This document shows, piece by piece, positions 1-7,683 of a stretch of DNA of 64,000 nucleotides. Below the pieces are notes generated by a model, which saw only the letters and a list, made by a program, of their open reading frames with translations, was not told the DNA's origin and did no database searches. The stretch covers positions 1 through 64,000 of the forward strand of contig NZ_JAQMUE010000112.1 of the NCBI RefSeq assembly GCF_028330985.1. The letters run 5' to 3'. This DNA is from Roseofilum reptotaenium CS-1145 (GTDB taxonomy: Bacteria > Cyanobacteriota > Cyanobacteriia > Cyanobacteriales > Desertifilaceae). How positions within the stretch are numbered: the first letter of the stretch is position 1; each line of letters opens with the position of its first letter. A program made the position numbers and the translations under genes.

Positions 1-1
1 A

Positions 2-82
2 AAACATGGTGGTAAGATTACCTGTACGTCTCAATTGGGCAAAGGCACTCAGTTGGAGATCTCCATACCCATTGGGAACTAA
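2..82 (+). CDS. Histidine kinase, C-terminal end only (partial)
   Basis: The window opens inside a reading frame that stops at 80-82. Its last 26 residues include KHGGKI and LGKGTQLEISIPI, which is how the ATP-binding (HATPase_c) domain of a sensor histidine kinase ends: a glycine-rich strand, then a G-T-x-hydrophobic-x-I-P tail. The sensor part lies outside the window, so the signal and partner are unknown. The call rests on a short stretch but the pattern is characteristic. Confidence 0.6.
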   Translation, partial: KHGGKITCTSQLGKGTQLEISIPIGN

Positions 83-178
83 CCCGTTGATTCTAGAGTG
101 TATACCATAGCCCAAAGATGAGATCGCGATCGCAGCTCAGTGGCGATCGCTCCACTAACTTGAGATGAATATAATGGA

Positions 179-207
179 TCTCAGTACAGGACAAAAAAGT
201 TGAAAAG
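179..207 (+). mobile_element. Left terminal sequence of an IS4-type insertion sequence
   Basis: This stretch beginning TCTCAGTACAGGACAAAA lies 50 bases ahead of the transposase fragment at 259. It recurs at 18648-18676 with the first 18 bases identical and only three consecutive mismatches before a shared TTGAAAAG. Recurrence at two otherwise unrelated sites, one beside transposase coding sequence, marks it as an IS end. No matching inverted right end was found nearby. Confidence 0.6.
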
Positions 208-258
208 GATGCAGGGAGAGAGTTTGATGGAAGTTAACACAACACCAATCAAACCCTC

Positions 259-594
259 ATGCAATACAGTAACTTGATTCGAGAGCAATTACGACCCCAT
301 CTGGGCTGGCATGGAGCGAGACTATCTTTCATCGCCTTGTTCATCATCGCTGTGTTCCGAACCAAAACCGTGAACCTAGCTGAACTGGCGAGTTTCTGGG
401 AAGGAAGAAGTGCTCAAGCGTCGAACCATAAACGAATACAGCGATTTTTCCGGTCTTTTGAAATCGAGATAGATAAGTTCACCCAGATGGTCATGAGCAT
501 GGACAGAACTAACGGGTCATTGGGCAAGACTCACTTCAATATCCTGATGCGGAAAGCTCTTTCTTGCCATAATGCCCAGAGTATTGAACTCTGA
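259..594 (+). pseudogene. Truncated IS4-family transposase
   Basis: The 111-residue frame reads like the N-terminal domain of cyanobacterial IS4-type DDE transposases: LRPHLGWHGARLSF, a helical segment, NHKRIQRFFR, then MDRTNGSLGK, where the first catalytic Asp sits in the MDRTNW-like motif (here W is replaced by G). Intact relatives continue for some 200-300 more residues carrying the other acidic residues. Here the frame leaves the family after FNILM and stops. It begins just after an IS end and abuts the next gene by 8 bases, so an internal or 3' deletion is likely. It cannot be active. Confidence 0.75.
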
Positions 595-602
595 GGCAAG
601 CC

Positions 603-2423
603 ATGAATCGAATAGAAGAACGGACTGTAGATATCCTCGTTGTTGGTGGGGGAACAGGGGGCACTTGCGCCGCCATTCAAGCTGCTCGGCGGGGCGCTCA
701 AACCCTTCTAGTTAGTGAATTTCCCTGGTTAGGGGGTATGTTAACCGCAGCCGGAGTATCTGCACCGGATGGTAGCGAATTGGCAGCCTTTCAAACAGGA
801 ATGTGGGGGGCATTGGTGCGGGAATTAACTCAGAAACAACCGGGAGGATTAGACCATAATTGGGTGAGTTTATTTGGCTTTAATCCCCAGATAGGGGCAC
901 AAATTTTCCAGGACTGGGTGGATGCACTGCCTAACCTAGACTGGATTTGGGGACAAACGCCGTTAGAAGTGTATCGAAATGGCAACTGCGTTACCGGTGT
1001 TCGGTTTCAAAGCTTGCGGGTAAATGCCACTCTTACGCTAGATGGAACTGAACTGGGCGATTTACTCGCCTTAGCCGATATTCCCCATCGTTGGGGTTGG
1101 GAACTGCAAGCTGAATGGGGAGAACCGAGCGCTCCTCAAGAAGCTAACGAACTGACGCAACGCTATCCGGTACAAACTCCCACTTGGGTGATTCACCTAC
1201 AAGATTATGGAGAAGGAGTCAGTGCCCCAGATATTCCCGGTTCTGTCACAGAATCAGTGTTTGCGGGAGCATGGGAAAATCATGGGGTAGAGAAATTCTT
1301 AAGTTATGGCCGTTTACCGAATGGCACGATGATGATTAATTGGCCGATTCAGGGAAATGATTATGGCATCAATCTAAATCGCCTGATTGAATCCCCTGAA
1401 AACCAATTTACCCTCTTACAAGAAGCTTTAGAGTATAGTCTTAACTTTGGGCGCACGATTCAAGCCCAATTGGGACAACGCTACGGGTTAGCGGTTAATC
1501 AATTTCCCGTCCTCGATTCCACTATCTCTCCTCGCTCTGCGCTCCTTCCCCAGTTCCAGCAAGGAGTCGCCCTTTATCCCTATTTTCGAGAAAGTCGCAG
1601 ACTCAAAGGACAAATTACGCTGCGAGAACAAGATATTTTACCCCAACCGGACGGAAATGTGGCTCAATTACCCAGAGATGAAACTGGAGCCATTAATAGT
1701 ATTGTCATTGGCAACTATCCTAACGACCATCATTATCCAGGAGTTGACTTCCGTCTGGCTCCCAAGTCCCTACGCTGGGGGGGGCGGTGGACGGGAACTC
1801 CGTTTACACTTCCCTATGGCTGTTTAGTTCCAGAGGAAATTACTGGATTTCTGGTCTGCGAAAAGAATATTTCTGTCTCTCATATTGCCAATGGAGCCAG
1901 CCGCTTGCAACCGGTGGTGATGAATATCGGTCAAGCCGCAGGAATGGCAGCAGCTCTCTGTATTGAACGCCGGGAAGACCCCCACAATTTACCGGTGCGA
2001 GTTTTACAATCAGCTCTATTAACGGATAAAAGTGCCCCAGCAGCCGTTATTCCCTGTTTTAATCTTACCCATCGCTCTCCAGATTGGCAAACCTGGCAAT
2101 TCCATTATTTAGAGCATGGAGAGAAGTATCCAAAAACTGGCTATGCTCCCCATACTTTTTCCCCAGTTGATTTAGGAACAAGTTGTACTGACGGGTTAGA
2201 GGTATCAGGACTGTTTAAGCGATTAGAGGAACAAAGCTATCAATTACAGGTCAATGCCCCTGCCCAATGGGGGGGAAGTACCTGGCGATTGATTACTACT
2301 GAACCCCTAGTTAATGATGCTTTCGAGGGTCTGGAGGATCAACAACAGATTTGCCTGCGCGGACGCATGAACTCAGCCGGGGGTTGGATAATTGTGGAAG
2401 AAATTACGGACGTTTTTAGTTGA
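603..2423 (+). CDS. FAD-dependent oxidoreductase
   Basis: A 606-residue protein whose N-terminus has a Rossmann dinucleotide-binding motif (DILVVGGGTGGTCAA, residues 10-24) followed by a second strand with an acidic residue (LLVSEF) and WLGGMLTAAG, the layout of the FAD-dependent oxidoreductase family PF12831. A later FAD-contacting segment is NIGQAAGMAAALC. The substrate cannot be told. There is no signal peptide, so it is probably cytoplasmic. The start lies only 8 bases after the broken transposase, so its original promoter may have been replaced. A weak GAGG lies about 8 bases upstream. A perfect 8-bp inverted repeat follows the stop codon. Confidence 0.8.
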   Translation: MNRIEERTVDILVVGGGTGGTCAAIQAARRGAQTLLVSEFPWLGGMLTAAGVSAPDGSELAAFQTGMWGALVRELTQKQPGGLDHNWVSLFGFNPQIGAQIFQDWVDALPNLDWIWGQTPLEVYRNGNCVTGVRFQSLRVNATLTLDGTELGDLLALADIPHRWGWELQAEWGEPSAPQEANELTQRYPVQTPTWVIHLQDYGEGVSAPDIPGSVTESVFAGAWENHGVEKFLSYGRLPNGTMMINWPIQGNDYGINLNRLIESPENQFTLLQEALEYSLNFGRTIQAQLGQRYGLAVNQFPVLDSTISPRSALLPQFQQGVALYPYFRESRRLKGQITLREQDILPQPDGNVAQLPRDETGAINSIVIGNYPNDHHYPGVDFRLAPKSLRWGGRWTGTPFTLPYGCLVPEEITGFLVCEKNISVSHIANGASRLQPVVMNIGQAAGMAAALCIERREDPHNLPVRVLQSALLTDKSAPAAVIPCFNLTHRSPDWQTWQFHYLEHGEKYPKTGYAPHTFSPVDLGTSCTDGLEVSGLFKRLEEQSYQLQVNAPAQWGGSTWRLITTEPLVNDAFEGLEDQQQICLRGRMNSAGGWIIVEEITDVFS

Positions 2424-2442
2424 TAAACTTCCACAGTTTATC
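2422..2442. promoter_or_regulatory. Perfect inverted repeat after the FAD oxidoreductase
   Basis: GATAAACT and AGTTTATC form a perfect 8-bp stem with a 5-base loop, starting inside the stop codon of the oxidoreductase and ending 20 bases before the first possible start of the RGSGR gene. There is no T-run, so it is more likely an operator or an mRNA-stabilising hairpin than a terminator. The repeat overlaps a TCCGGA hexamer at 2441-2446. Confidence 0.4.
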
Positions 2443-2462
2443 CGGATGCACTAGGGAAACCG

Positions 2463-2762
2463 ATGAGAAGTAAAACAGTTACTTCAAGACAGATGTTTCC
2501 CATGCGTACCAACAACTCCATTAAAATTAATCGTTTTCTGTTTTTGTCCGTGGTTATTGGTTCGATAGGTTGGGTTAACTTGCAAACCAGTCCTAAGGTT
2601 GCTTCCTATTCCAATCAATCTTCCCAATATGTAGAAGAGAGTCAAACTCATCGCGGAAGCGGACGGTGTGATGATACGGAGTGCCCTTCCTCCCAATCCT
2701 TTGATAGCATGAAAACTGCTCGTCGAGGCAGTGGACGGATTGACTCTAATCAAACCAGTTAA
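2463..2762 (+). CDS. patX: PatX-like secreted RGSGR-peptide precursor
   Basis: A small protein of 99 residues, or 86 if it starts at the ATG at 2502, which places a basic-then-hydrophobic signal segment (INRFLFLSVVIGSIGWVN) right at the N-terminus. The rest is hydrophilic and carries two copies of RGSGR, as HRGSGRCDD and RRGSGRIDS. RGSGR is the pentapeptide of PatS and HetN that binds the cyanobacterial regulator HetR. Short signal-bearing proteins with this motif are known as PatX and are widespread in filamentous cyanobacteria, including ones without heterocysts. Two copies in one precursor are notable. Length, signal segment and motif position all fit. The gene symbol rests on this pattern, not on a sequence search. 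Confidence 0.65.
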   Translation: MRSKTVTSRQMFPMRTNNSIKINRFLFLSVVIGSIGWVNLQTSPKVASYSNQSSQYVEESQTHRGSGRCDDTECPSSQSFDSMKTARRGSGRIDSNQTS

Positions 2763-2835
2763 GAGTTGAGTAGGATAGAATATTTTCTAGTCCTGTATCT
2801 CTAAATACAATGATGATCAGCTTTAGATTCTCTCC

Positions 2836-2873
2836 TCCCCCATAACCCTGAAGTTAATGGGGGATATTTTTGT
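2836..2873 (+). terminator. Rho-independent terminator of the PatX-like gene
   Basis: TCCCCCAT (2836-2843) pairs with ATGGGGGA (2857-2864) and is followed by TATTTTTGTT. It lies 74 bases beyond the stop codon on the same strand. Confidence 0.75.
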
Positions 2874-2888
2874 TGCTGGAGAGACAGG

Positions 2889-3075
2889 TTAACATCCTCT
2901 TTTGACCAGATTCTTCACGGCTAAGTCCTCAACCACTATCGTTTGGTTTTCGCGCACCAGTTGAGTCGTTAGCTTATGTACAAGACTTTCTCACATTGTA
3001 GTACCTAATATGTAATTGTGGTAGCCTATGTTTAGTCAAGCTGCCCTTCCAGGGCGGGGTTTCCGACCCAATTTT
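2889..3075 (-). mobile_element. Relic of an IS200/IS605-type TnpB element
   Basis: On the minus strand 2990-2889 encodes about 33 residues, including LVHKLTTQLVRENQ and VVEDLAVKNLVK, ending at a stop codon. VVEDL.VKN is the RuvC-II strand of TnpB, with its catalytic Glu. The rest of the gene is missing. The adjoining 3030-3075 has paired hairpins (GCCCT-TCC-AGGGC, then GGG-TTTCC-GACCC) that I take to be the left end of the same element. That assignment comes from memory of similar ends and is less sure. The relic ends 5 bases before sbcD. Confidence 0.65.
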
Positions 3076-3079
3076 TCTG

Positions 3080-4309
3080 ATGATTAAGGTTTTACATCTA
3101 TCGGATATCCATTTGGGGAGTGGGTTAACTCATGGAAGAGTGAACCCAAAAACAGGTTTAAATACCCGTTTGGAGGATTTTATCAGGAGTTTGTCCTACT
3201 GTATCGATCGCGCGATCGCCGAACCCGTCGATTTAGTCTTATTTGGCGGCGATGCTTTCCCTGATGCTACGCCTCCTCCCTATGTCAGTCAAGCGTTTGC
3301 TGGGCAATTTTATCGTCTAGTGGAGGCAAATATTCCGACGGTATTATTGGTGGGTAATCATGATCAACATGCCCAAGGAAAAGGGGGGGCGAGTTTATCG
3401 ATTTACCAAACGTTGGGGGTTCCAGGGTTTATTGTGGGCGATCGCCTAGCTTTACACCAGATTACCACTGCCCATGGCCCCATTCAAGTGATTACCCTCC
3501 CCTGGTTAACTCGTTCGAGTTTATTTACTCGTCCAGAAACCCAAGAATTATCCCTTTCAGAAATTAATCATCAATTAATCGACCGGTTGCGAACTGCCCT
3601 TGAAGCGCAAATTCGCCGTCTGAATCGAGATCTTCCCACGATTCTTTTAGCCCATGTGATGGTCGATAATGCCCACTATGGTGCAGAGCGGTTTTTAGCT
3701 GTTGGCAAGGGTTTTACTATACCCTTATCTATCTTGGCGCGTCCTTGTTTTGATTATGTAGCCCTCGGTCACGTTCACAAACATCAAATCCTCTGCGAGC
3801 ATCCACCCGTTGTCTATCCTGGCAGTATTGAACGGGTGGATTTTAGCGAAGAAAAAGAACAGAAGGGTTATATTTTAGTGGAAGTGGATAAAGGACAGGC
3901 AAATTTAGAATTTTCACCCTTATCTGTGCGCTCGTTTAAGACGATTAAAGTTGATCTGAGTCAGGCAGAAGATCCCCAAGAGAAACTGATTCATACCTTA
4001 GAAAAATCTTCCCTTCAAGATGCCGTGGTACGATTGATTTATCAGATTCGTTCCGAACAATTAGATTTAATCGATTCCCAGCAACTTCACGAACGGCTAG
4101 ACGTGACCCATAGTTATACGATCCAACCCGAATTAGTCAGTCAACTCTCCCGCACTCGACTTCCGGAATTAGGCCAAGGAAAGGAAGTCGATCCCTTATC
4201 CGCTCTGCAAGCTTATTTAGATAATCGGGAAGATTTACAAGAATTAGCCCCACAAATGCTAGACGCGGCACAAGAGTTATTGATTTCTAGCAATATTGTA
4301 GATTCCTAG
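3080..4309 (+). CDS. sbcD: Exonuclease SbcD, metallophosphoesterase subunit
   Basis: A 409-residue calcineurin-like phosphoesterase of the SbcD/Mre11 family, the nuclease subunit that with SbcC opens and degrades hairpin and double-strand DNA ends. Metal-binding motifs occur in the expected order: DIHLG (residues 9-13), GGD (56-58), GNHDQH (92-97), LLAHV (189-193) and GHVHKH (230-235). The C-terminal part matches the capping and SbcC-contact region only in length. No sbcC lies next to it in this window. The next gene is on the other strand, so the nuclease gene is separated from its usual partner. The ATG at 3080 is used directly before the first motif. Confidence 0.9.
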   Translation: MIKVLHLSDIHLGSGLTHGRVNPKTGLNTRLEDFIRSLSYCIDRAIAEPVDLVLFGGDAFPDATPPPYVSQAFAGQFYRLVEANIPTVLLVGNHDQHAQGKGGASLSIYQTLGVPGFIVGDRLALHQITTAHGPIQVITLPWLTRSSLFTRPETQELSLSEINHQLIDRLRTALEAQIRRLNRDLPTILLAHVMVDNAHYGAERFLAVGKGFTIPLSILARPCFDYVALGHVHKHQILCEHPPVVYPGSIERVDFSEEKEQKGYILVEVDKGQANLEFSPLSVRSFKTIKVDLSQAEDPQEKLIHTLEKSSLQDAVVRLIYQIRSEQLDLIDSQQLHERLDVTHSYTIQPELVSQLSRTRLPELGQGKEVDPLSALQAYLDNREDLQELAPQMLDAAQELLISSNIVDS

Positions 4310-4374
4310 AGGAGAGTTAGATACTCGATTCCCTAAAGACAACCGGTTTTTCAGGGAGAGTAATCCTTTAGAAA

Positions 4375-4950
4375 TTACTGATTATTTGTGGATTCGCAAT
4401 AGCGACGTTTGGCTCGTTCTTCCCTTGCTCTTTGAAAGTCTAATGTATTCAGATCGACGGGTTTTCGCATCTGTTCTGGGGTTTCTGGATCGCCTTGGTA
4501 AATTGTTGCCCCATCGGGCATTTTAGCCCCATTGAGTTTAATCCGATTGTCAACTATCGCCCCCGTAAAATCAGCTCCGGTTAAGTCAGTATTTCTTAAA
4601 TCTGCACCTCGCAGATCGACCCCTTGTAATTTAGCATCTACAAAGTTAGACCATTGAAATTTTCCCTCTTGTAAATTAGCATTACTTAAATCAGCACAAG
4701 TAAAATAAGCACCTTCAAAGTTACTGTTACTTAAGTTGGCATTCATTAAGCGAGATTGCCTGAGTTGAGAACCTTTAACGGTTCTGCCGGTAATGTTGCT
4801 TAAATCAGCGTTAATCAGATCGCATCCTTGACAGGTGCGACCTCCATTCAGGAGTCGAGTAACGTGATCGGGATTAGCCGCGATCGCTACAGTGGTAAAT
4901 CCGATACTTACCCCAAGCGCGATCGCTAATGTCTTTTTGAGTTTGATCAT
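4375..4950 (-). CDS. Secreted pentapeptide-repeat protein
   Basis: From the ATG at 4950 the product is 191 residues with a clear signal peptide (KLKKTLAIALGVSIG, cleavage expected after VAIA-A), a CQGCDL motif, then tandem A(D/N)LxN-type pentapeptides from about residue 45 to 135 that would fold into a right-handed beta-helix. The tail after residue 150 is charged and repeat-free. An in-frame ATG at 4995 would add 15 residues in front of the signal and lacks a ribosome site, whereas AAGGA lies 11 bases before 4950. This type, with CxxC just before the repeats, is common in cyanobacteria and its function is unknown. Periplasmic or thylakoid-lumen location is an inference. Confidence 0.8.
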   Translation of the reverse strand: MIKLKKTLAIALGVSIGFTTVAIAANPDHVTRLLNGGRTCQGCDLINADLSNITGRTVKGSQLRQSRLMNANLSNSNFEGAYFTCADLSNANLQEGKFQWSNFVDAKLQGVDLRGADLRNTDLTGADFTGAIVDNRIKLNGAKMPDGATIYQGDPETPEQMRKPVDLNTLDFQRAREERAKRRYCESTNNQ

Positions 4951-5107
4951 GGTAACTGAAATCCTTGAAGAAACTACAATAAAGGAACTGAGCATTATGA
5001 AAACAATTATACAAAATCAAACCCGGGTTTTCAAATTAAAAAAAGGTTAATTTTTTCTGGCTCGATGATAGAATAATTCCACCTGAACTCAGAAGAAAAA
5101 ATACTAG

Positions 5108-5347
5108 ATGTATTATCAAAACCCCTTGATTTTAAGCCTCCCCACTGGGTCTCCGAGTCCTGAACCCTTACCAGAACCCGTAAATCTAGTCTCTCACCAG
5201 GGTCAAACGATTGTTTATATCGGTATTTTTTTATTGATTGTCACGCTCATTATTATTGTGGGCATGATCAATCAAAAGATAGAAAAAGCGCTGATTATCT
5301 CAGTTCTACTAAGTTTAATTTTGATTCCCATATTATGGTTGATATAA
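5108..5347 (+). CDS. Small two-helix membrane protein
   Basis: A 79-residue protein with a proline-rich N-terminal part (SPSPEPLPEP) and two hydrophobic segments: about residues 35-53 (IVYIGIFLLIVTLIIIVGM) and 63-79 (ALIISVLLSLILIPILWLI), joined by a short charged loop, NQKIEK. I do not recognise a family. It stands alone between two divergent or unrelated neighbours. AGAAG lies upstream of the start. Composition and length look like a real small membrane protein, but there is no independent proof of expression. Confidence 0.5.
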   Translation: MYYQNPLILSLPTGSPSPEPLPEPVNLVSHQGQTIVYIGIFLLIVTLIIIVGMINQKIEKALIISVLLSLILIPILWLI

Positions 5348-5411
5348 CCGGTCAAAATTAAAAACTAGATTACAATAGAACGGAAAATAGTTTTTGTTGC
5401 TGCTTTGAGTA

Positions 5412-5460
5412 TAGCGCTTCGCGCTAGGCACTCTAGCAATAGACACTCTAGCAATAGCTT
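5412..5460. repeat. Palindrome TAGCGC-TTC-GCGCTA plus direct repeats
   Basis: A perfect 6-bp inverted repeat with a 3-base loop (5412-5426) belongs to the dispersed AGCGC-NNN-GCGCT family seen throughout this window. It is followed at once by two copies of ACTCTAGCAATAG. Confidence 0.6.
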
Positions 5461-5530
5461 GCATTGCTTAGGGTTTAAGGCTTCAAGCTGTACTCCATAG
5501 AAAAGAGAATCGCTGTACTCACGAATTGTC

Positions 5531-6511
5531 ATGACTTTAATCAAAGTTCCCCAAATCTGGGATATACCCGATCGCCAGATCACCCCAGAGTCCGTATTCA
5601 TGAATCGTCGGAAATTGCTCAAGGGACTGATGGGAGCCGGCATTACCGCCAGTTTGCTCCCATTAACCGCTTGTGGTCAGCAAAATCAATCGAGCAATAT
5701 GGGATCGGGTTATACTACGCCAGAGGCGATCGCTCAAAATCCAAAGTTTCTCAAGGGAGATTTGGAGATTACTCCCCAATCCCTTTCTTCTAAATACAAT
5801 AACTTTTACGAATTTGGCACCACCAAATCGATTCAGCAAGCAGCCCAAGCTTTGCCCACAGAAAACTGGAAAGTAGAAGTTGGAGGATTGGTGAAAAATC
5901 CCCAAACCTATGATATGGACGATCTGCGAAATAAATTTGAAACAGAAGAGCGCGTCTATAGATTTCGATGTGTGGAAGCTTGGGCAATGGTTGTACCTTG
6001 GTTAGGGTTCCCCATGCGCAAACTGATCGAAGCGGTTGAACCCACATCTGAGGCTAAATTTGTGCGATTTACCTCTTGGTATGATAAACAAATTAGTACC
6101 GGCCCCTCTGGGAATCTGTTTTCGCCTCTTCCCTGGCCCTATACGGAAGGATTGCGAATTGAGGAAATGGCCAATGAATTAGCCTTTTTTGCCACAGGAA
6201 TTTATGGTCAAGACTTACCCAAACAGCACGGCGCTCCCATTCGTCAAGTGATTCCTTGGAAATATGGCTTTAAGGGAGCAAAATCGATTGTCAAAATTGA
6301 ATTTCTGGACACTCAACCGGCAACGTTTTGGAATACGATCGATGCAAAGGAATATGATTTTGAAGCCAATGTAAATCCGGATAAACCCCATCCCCGATGG
6401 TCTCAAGCGACGGAACGGCTCATTAGTGATGGATCTGCGTTCAGTTGGCCCAGACAACCGACCCTACACTATAACGGCTATGGGGAATGGGTGGCTCATT
6501 TATATGGTTAA
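5531..6511 (+). CDS. msrP: Protein-methionine-sulfoxide reductase MsrP (YedY), molybdopterin subunit
   Basis: A 326-residue periplasmic molybdoenzyme that repairs oxidised methionines in exported proteins. It has a twin-arginine signal (NRRKLLKGLMGAG, residues 25-37) followed by LTACG, which could be a lipobox. The oxidoreductase fold follows, with YRFRCVEAWAM, where Cys147 is the expected molybdenum ligand, then GFPMRKLIEA and PWPYTEGL. Starts at 5531 or at the ATG at 5600 (MNRRK) both keep the Tat motif. The shorter form puts the motif nearer the N-terminus and may be the true one. The usual heme partner msrQ is absent. A secreted protein and a DUF4079 membrane protein follow on the same strand. 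Confidence 0.88.
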   Translation: MTLIKVPQIWDIPDRQITPESVFMNRRKLLKGLMGAGITASLLPLTACGQQNQSSNMGSGYTTPEAIAQNPKFLKGDLEITPQSLSSKYNNFYEFGTTKSIQQAAQALPTENWKVEVGGLVKNPQTYDMDDLRNKFETEERVYRFRCVEAWAMVVPWLGFPMRKLIEAVEPTSEAKFVRFTSWYDKQISTGPSGNLFSPLPWPYTEGLRIEEMANELAFFATGIYGQDLPKQHGAPIRQVIPWKYGFKGAKSIVKIEFLDTQPATFWNTIDAKEYDFEANVNPDKPHPRWSQATERLISDGSAFSWPRQPTLHYNGYGEWVAHLYG

Positions 6512-6566
6512 GCCTATGCTTTAAAAAGTGTGAGCATCAAACTTAACCATTAACAGGTGATGAGGA

Positions 6567-7037
6567 GTGAAAACTAAATATTGGAGATTAAGAGGACTAG
6601 GGGCGATCGCCAGCCTAGTCCTATGGGTGTTGCCTGCTTTGGCGGAGCTACCCCGCGATAAAGTTATAGCCCTAGTCGAAGCTCTGCGAGTATCTGCCCC
6701 CCAAGGGCAAACCGCAGAAACTCTCTATGGCCCATGGAAAATTAGAGCCAACAACATTACCCGATGGTCTCAATGGTGTCTGGGGGAAACCGTAACCCCA
6801 GAAGCCTTTGCCGCCAATATAGATCAAACCAGAACCGTTTTGGTTTGTATTGTTGGGGATGTTCTAGCTGAAGAATATGACACAAGTGCCCAAGATGAAG
6901 ACCGTGCCATCCGCAGAACAGCAGCTTGGTGGGTCTCGGGTAATCCAAATTTGTATAACCAAGGGGACATTGCTGTTTACACTAATAAAGTATTGAGGTC
7001 TTATCAAGACTTCAGAAACAACCCCACAGACTTTTAA
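6567..7037 (+). CDS. Secreted protein of unknown function
   Basis: A 156-residue protein starting at GTG, with a signal peptide (basic start, then GAIASLVLWVLPALA and cleavage before ELPRD). The mature part has a few aromatic and Cys residues: WSQWCLGE and TVLVCIVGDV, whose two cysteines could form a disulfide. I do not recognise the family. It follows msrP by 55 bases on the same strand and precedes the DUF4079 gene, so co-transcription and a role near the reductase are possible. Purine-rich sequence (GATGAGGA) directly precedes the GTG, unusually close for a ribosome site. Confidence 0.6.
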   Translation: MKTKYWRLRGLGAIASLVLWVLPALAELPRDKVIALVEALRVSAPQGQTAETLYGPWKIRANNITRWSQWCLGETVTPEAFAANIDQTRTVLVCIVGDVLAEEYDTSAQDEDRAIRRTAAWWVSGNPNLYNQGDIAVYTNKVLRSYQDFRNNPTDF

Positions 7038-7093
7038 ATCCTAAAGTCTGGGACTAGCAAATCACTTGACTGAATCATTACTCGGATTACTCC

Positions 7094-7588
7094 ATGGACA
7101 CCATTAGAGACCTTTTGCAACCGATTGTTAACCCCATTGCCGATTATTTCGCTGGTTTAGGCATTCCTGAACCCATAACCCATTGGGGACATCCCCTAAT
7201 GATGGGCATTGTCGTTTTTGTGTTAGGCACGTTTGTGGCCGTTGCTGGATGGCGCGGACGGAGTGCCACGGATGAAGAGGTAGCGACTCAAAATAAGCTC
7301 AATCACCGCAAACTGGCCCCATTTTTAACTCTATTCTTAGGCCTCGGATATACCGGAGGAGTTTTATCTTTGGTGATGCAAGGACAGCCTATTCTCGAAA
7401 GTCCCCACTTTTGGACGGGTTCAATTGTCTTAGTACTGTTGGGTCTCAATGGTGCAATTTCAATTACCAAATTTGGGGGCGATAATAAACCTTCTTTGCG
7501 TACCCTTCATGCTTATTTGGGTACGGCAGCATTGGCATTCTTGTTTGTTCATGCCTTTTTAGGTCTGAACTTGGGCTTATCGATTTAA
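7094..7588 (+). CDS. DUF4079 four-helix membrane protein
   Basis: A 164-residue integral membrane protein with four hydrophobic helices (about 35-53, 75-95, 108-126, 140-160), matching the cyanobacterial and plastid DUF4079 family (PF13301). Histidines at 30, 33, 71, 139 and 153 sit at or near helix ends, a layout like b-type heme proteins of the cytochrome b561 class. The family has no established role that I know of. Because the gene lies in a same-strand row with msrP and no msrQ is present, electron delivery to MsrP is an attractive inference. The sequence does not prove it. Confidence 0.75.
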   Translation: MDTIRDLLQPIVNPIADYFAGLGIPEPITHWGHPLMMGIVVFVLGTFVAVAGWRGRSATDEEVATQNKLNHRKLAPFLTLFLGLGYTGGVLSLVMQGQPILESPHFWTGSIVLVLLGLNGAISITKFGGDNKPSLRTLHAYLGTAALAFLFVHAFLGLNLGLSI

Positions 7589-7658
7589 GCCATAATTCTT
7601 TAAGTAGGGGTGGGAGAACTCTCCTCCCTACCATCGGCTTCCCAATTACCCTTCTGCG

Positions 7659-7671
7659 AGCGCGAAGCGCT
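7659..7671. repeat. Palindrome AGCGC-GAA-GCGCT
   Basis: One of the short dispersed palindromes, 13 bases before the TTG start of the next gene. It may act as a leader hairpin. Confidence 0.55.
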
Positions 7672-7683
7672 ATATTAATTGCC

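Noticed and set aside
2441-2446. TCCGGA hexamer resembling the heterocyst DIF motif, before the PatX-like gene
   Set aside because: No -10 box at the expected spacing, a six-base match is weak, and no heterocyst genes are visible.
5365-5643. Minus-strand frame over the msrP start
   Set aside because: It runs across a palindrome and direct repeats and antisense to msrP. Its composition is not protein-like.
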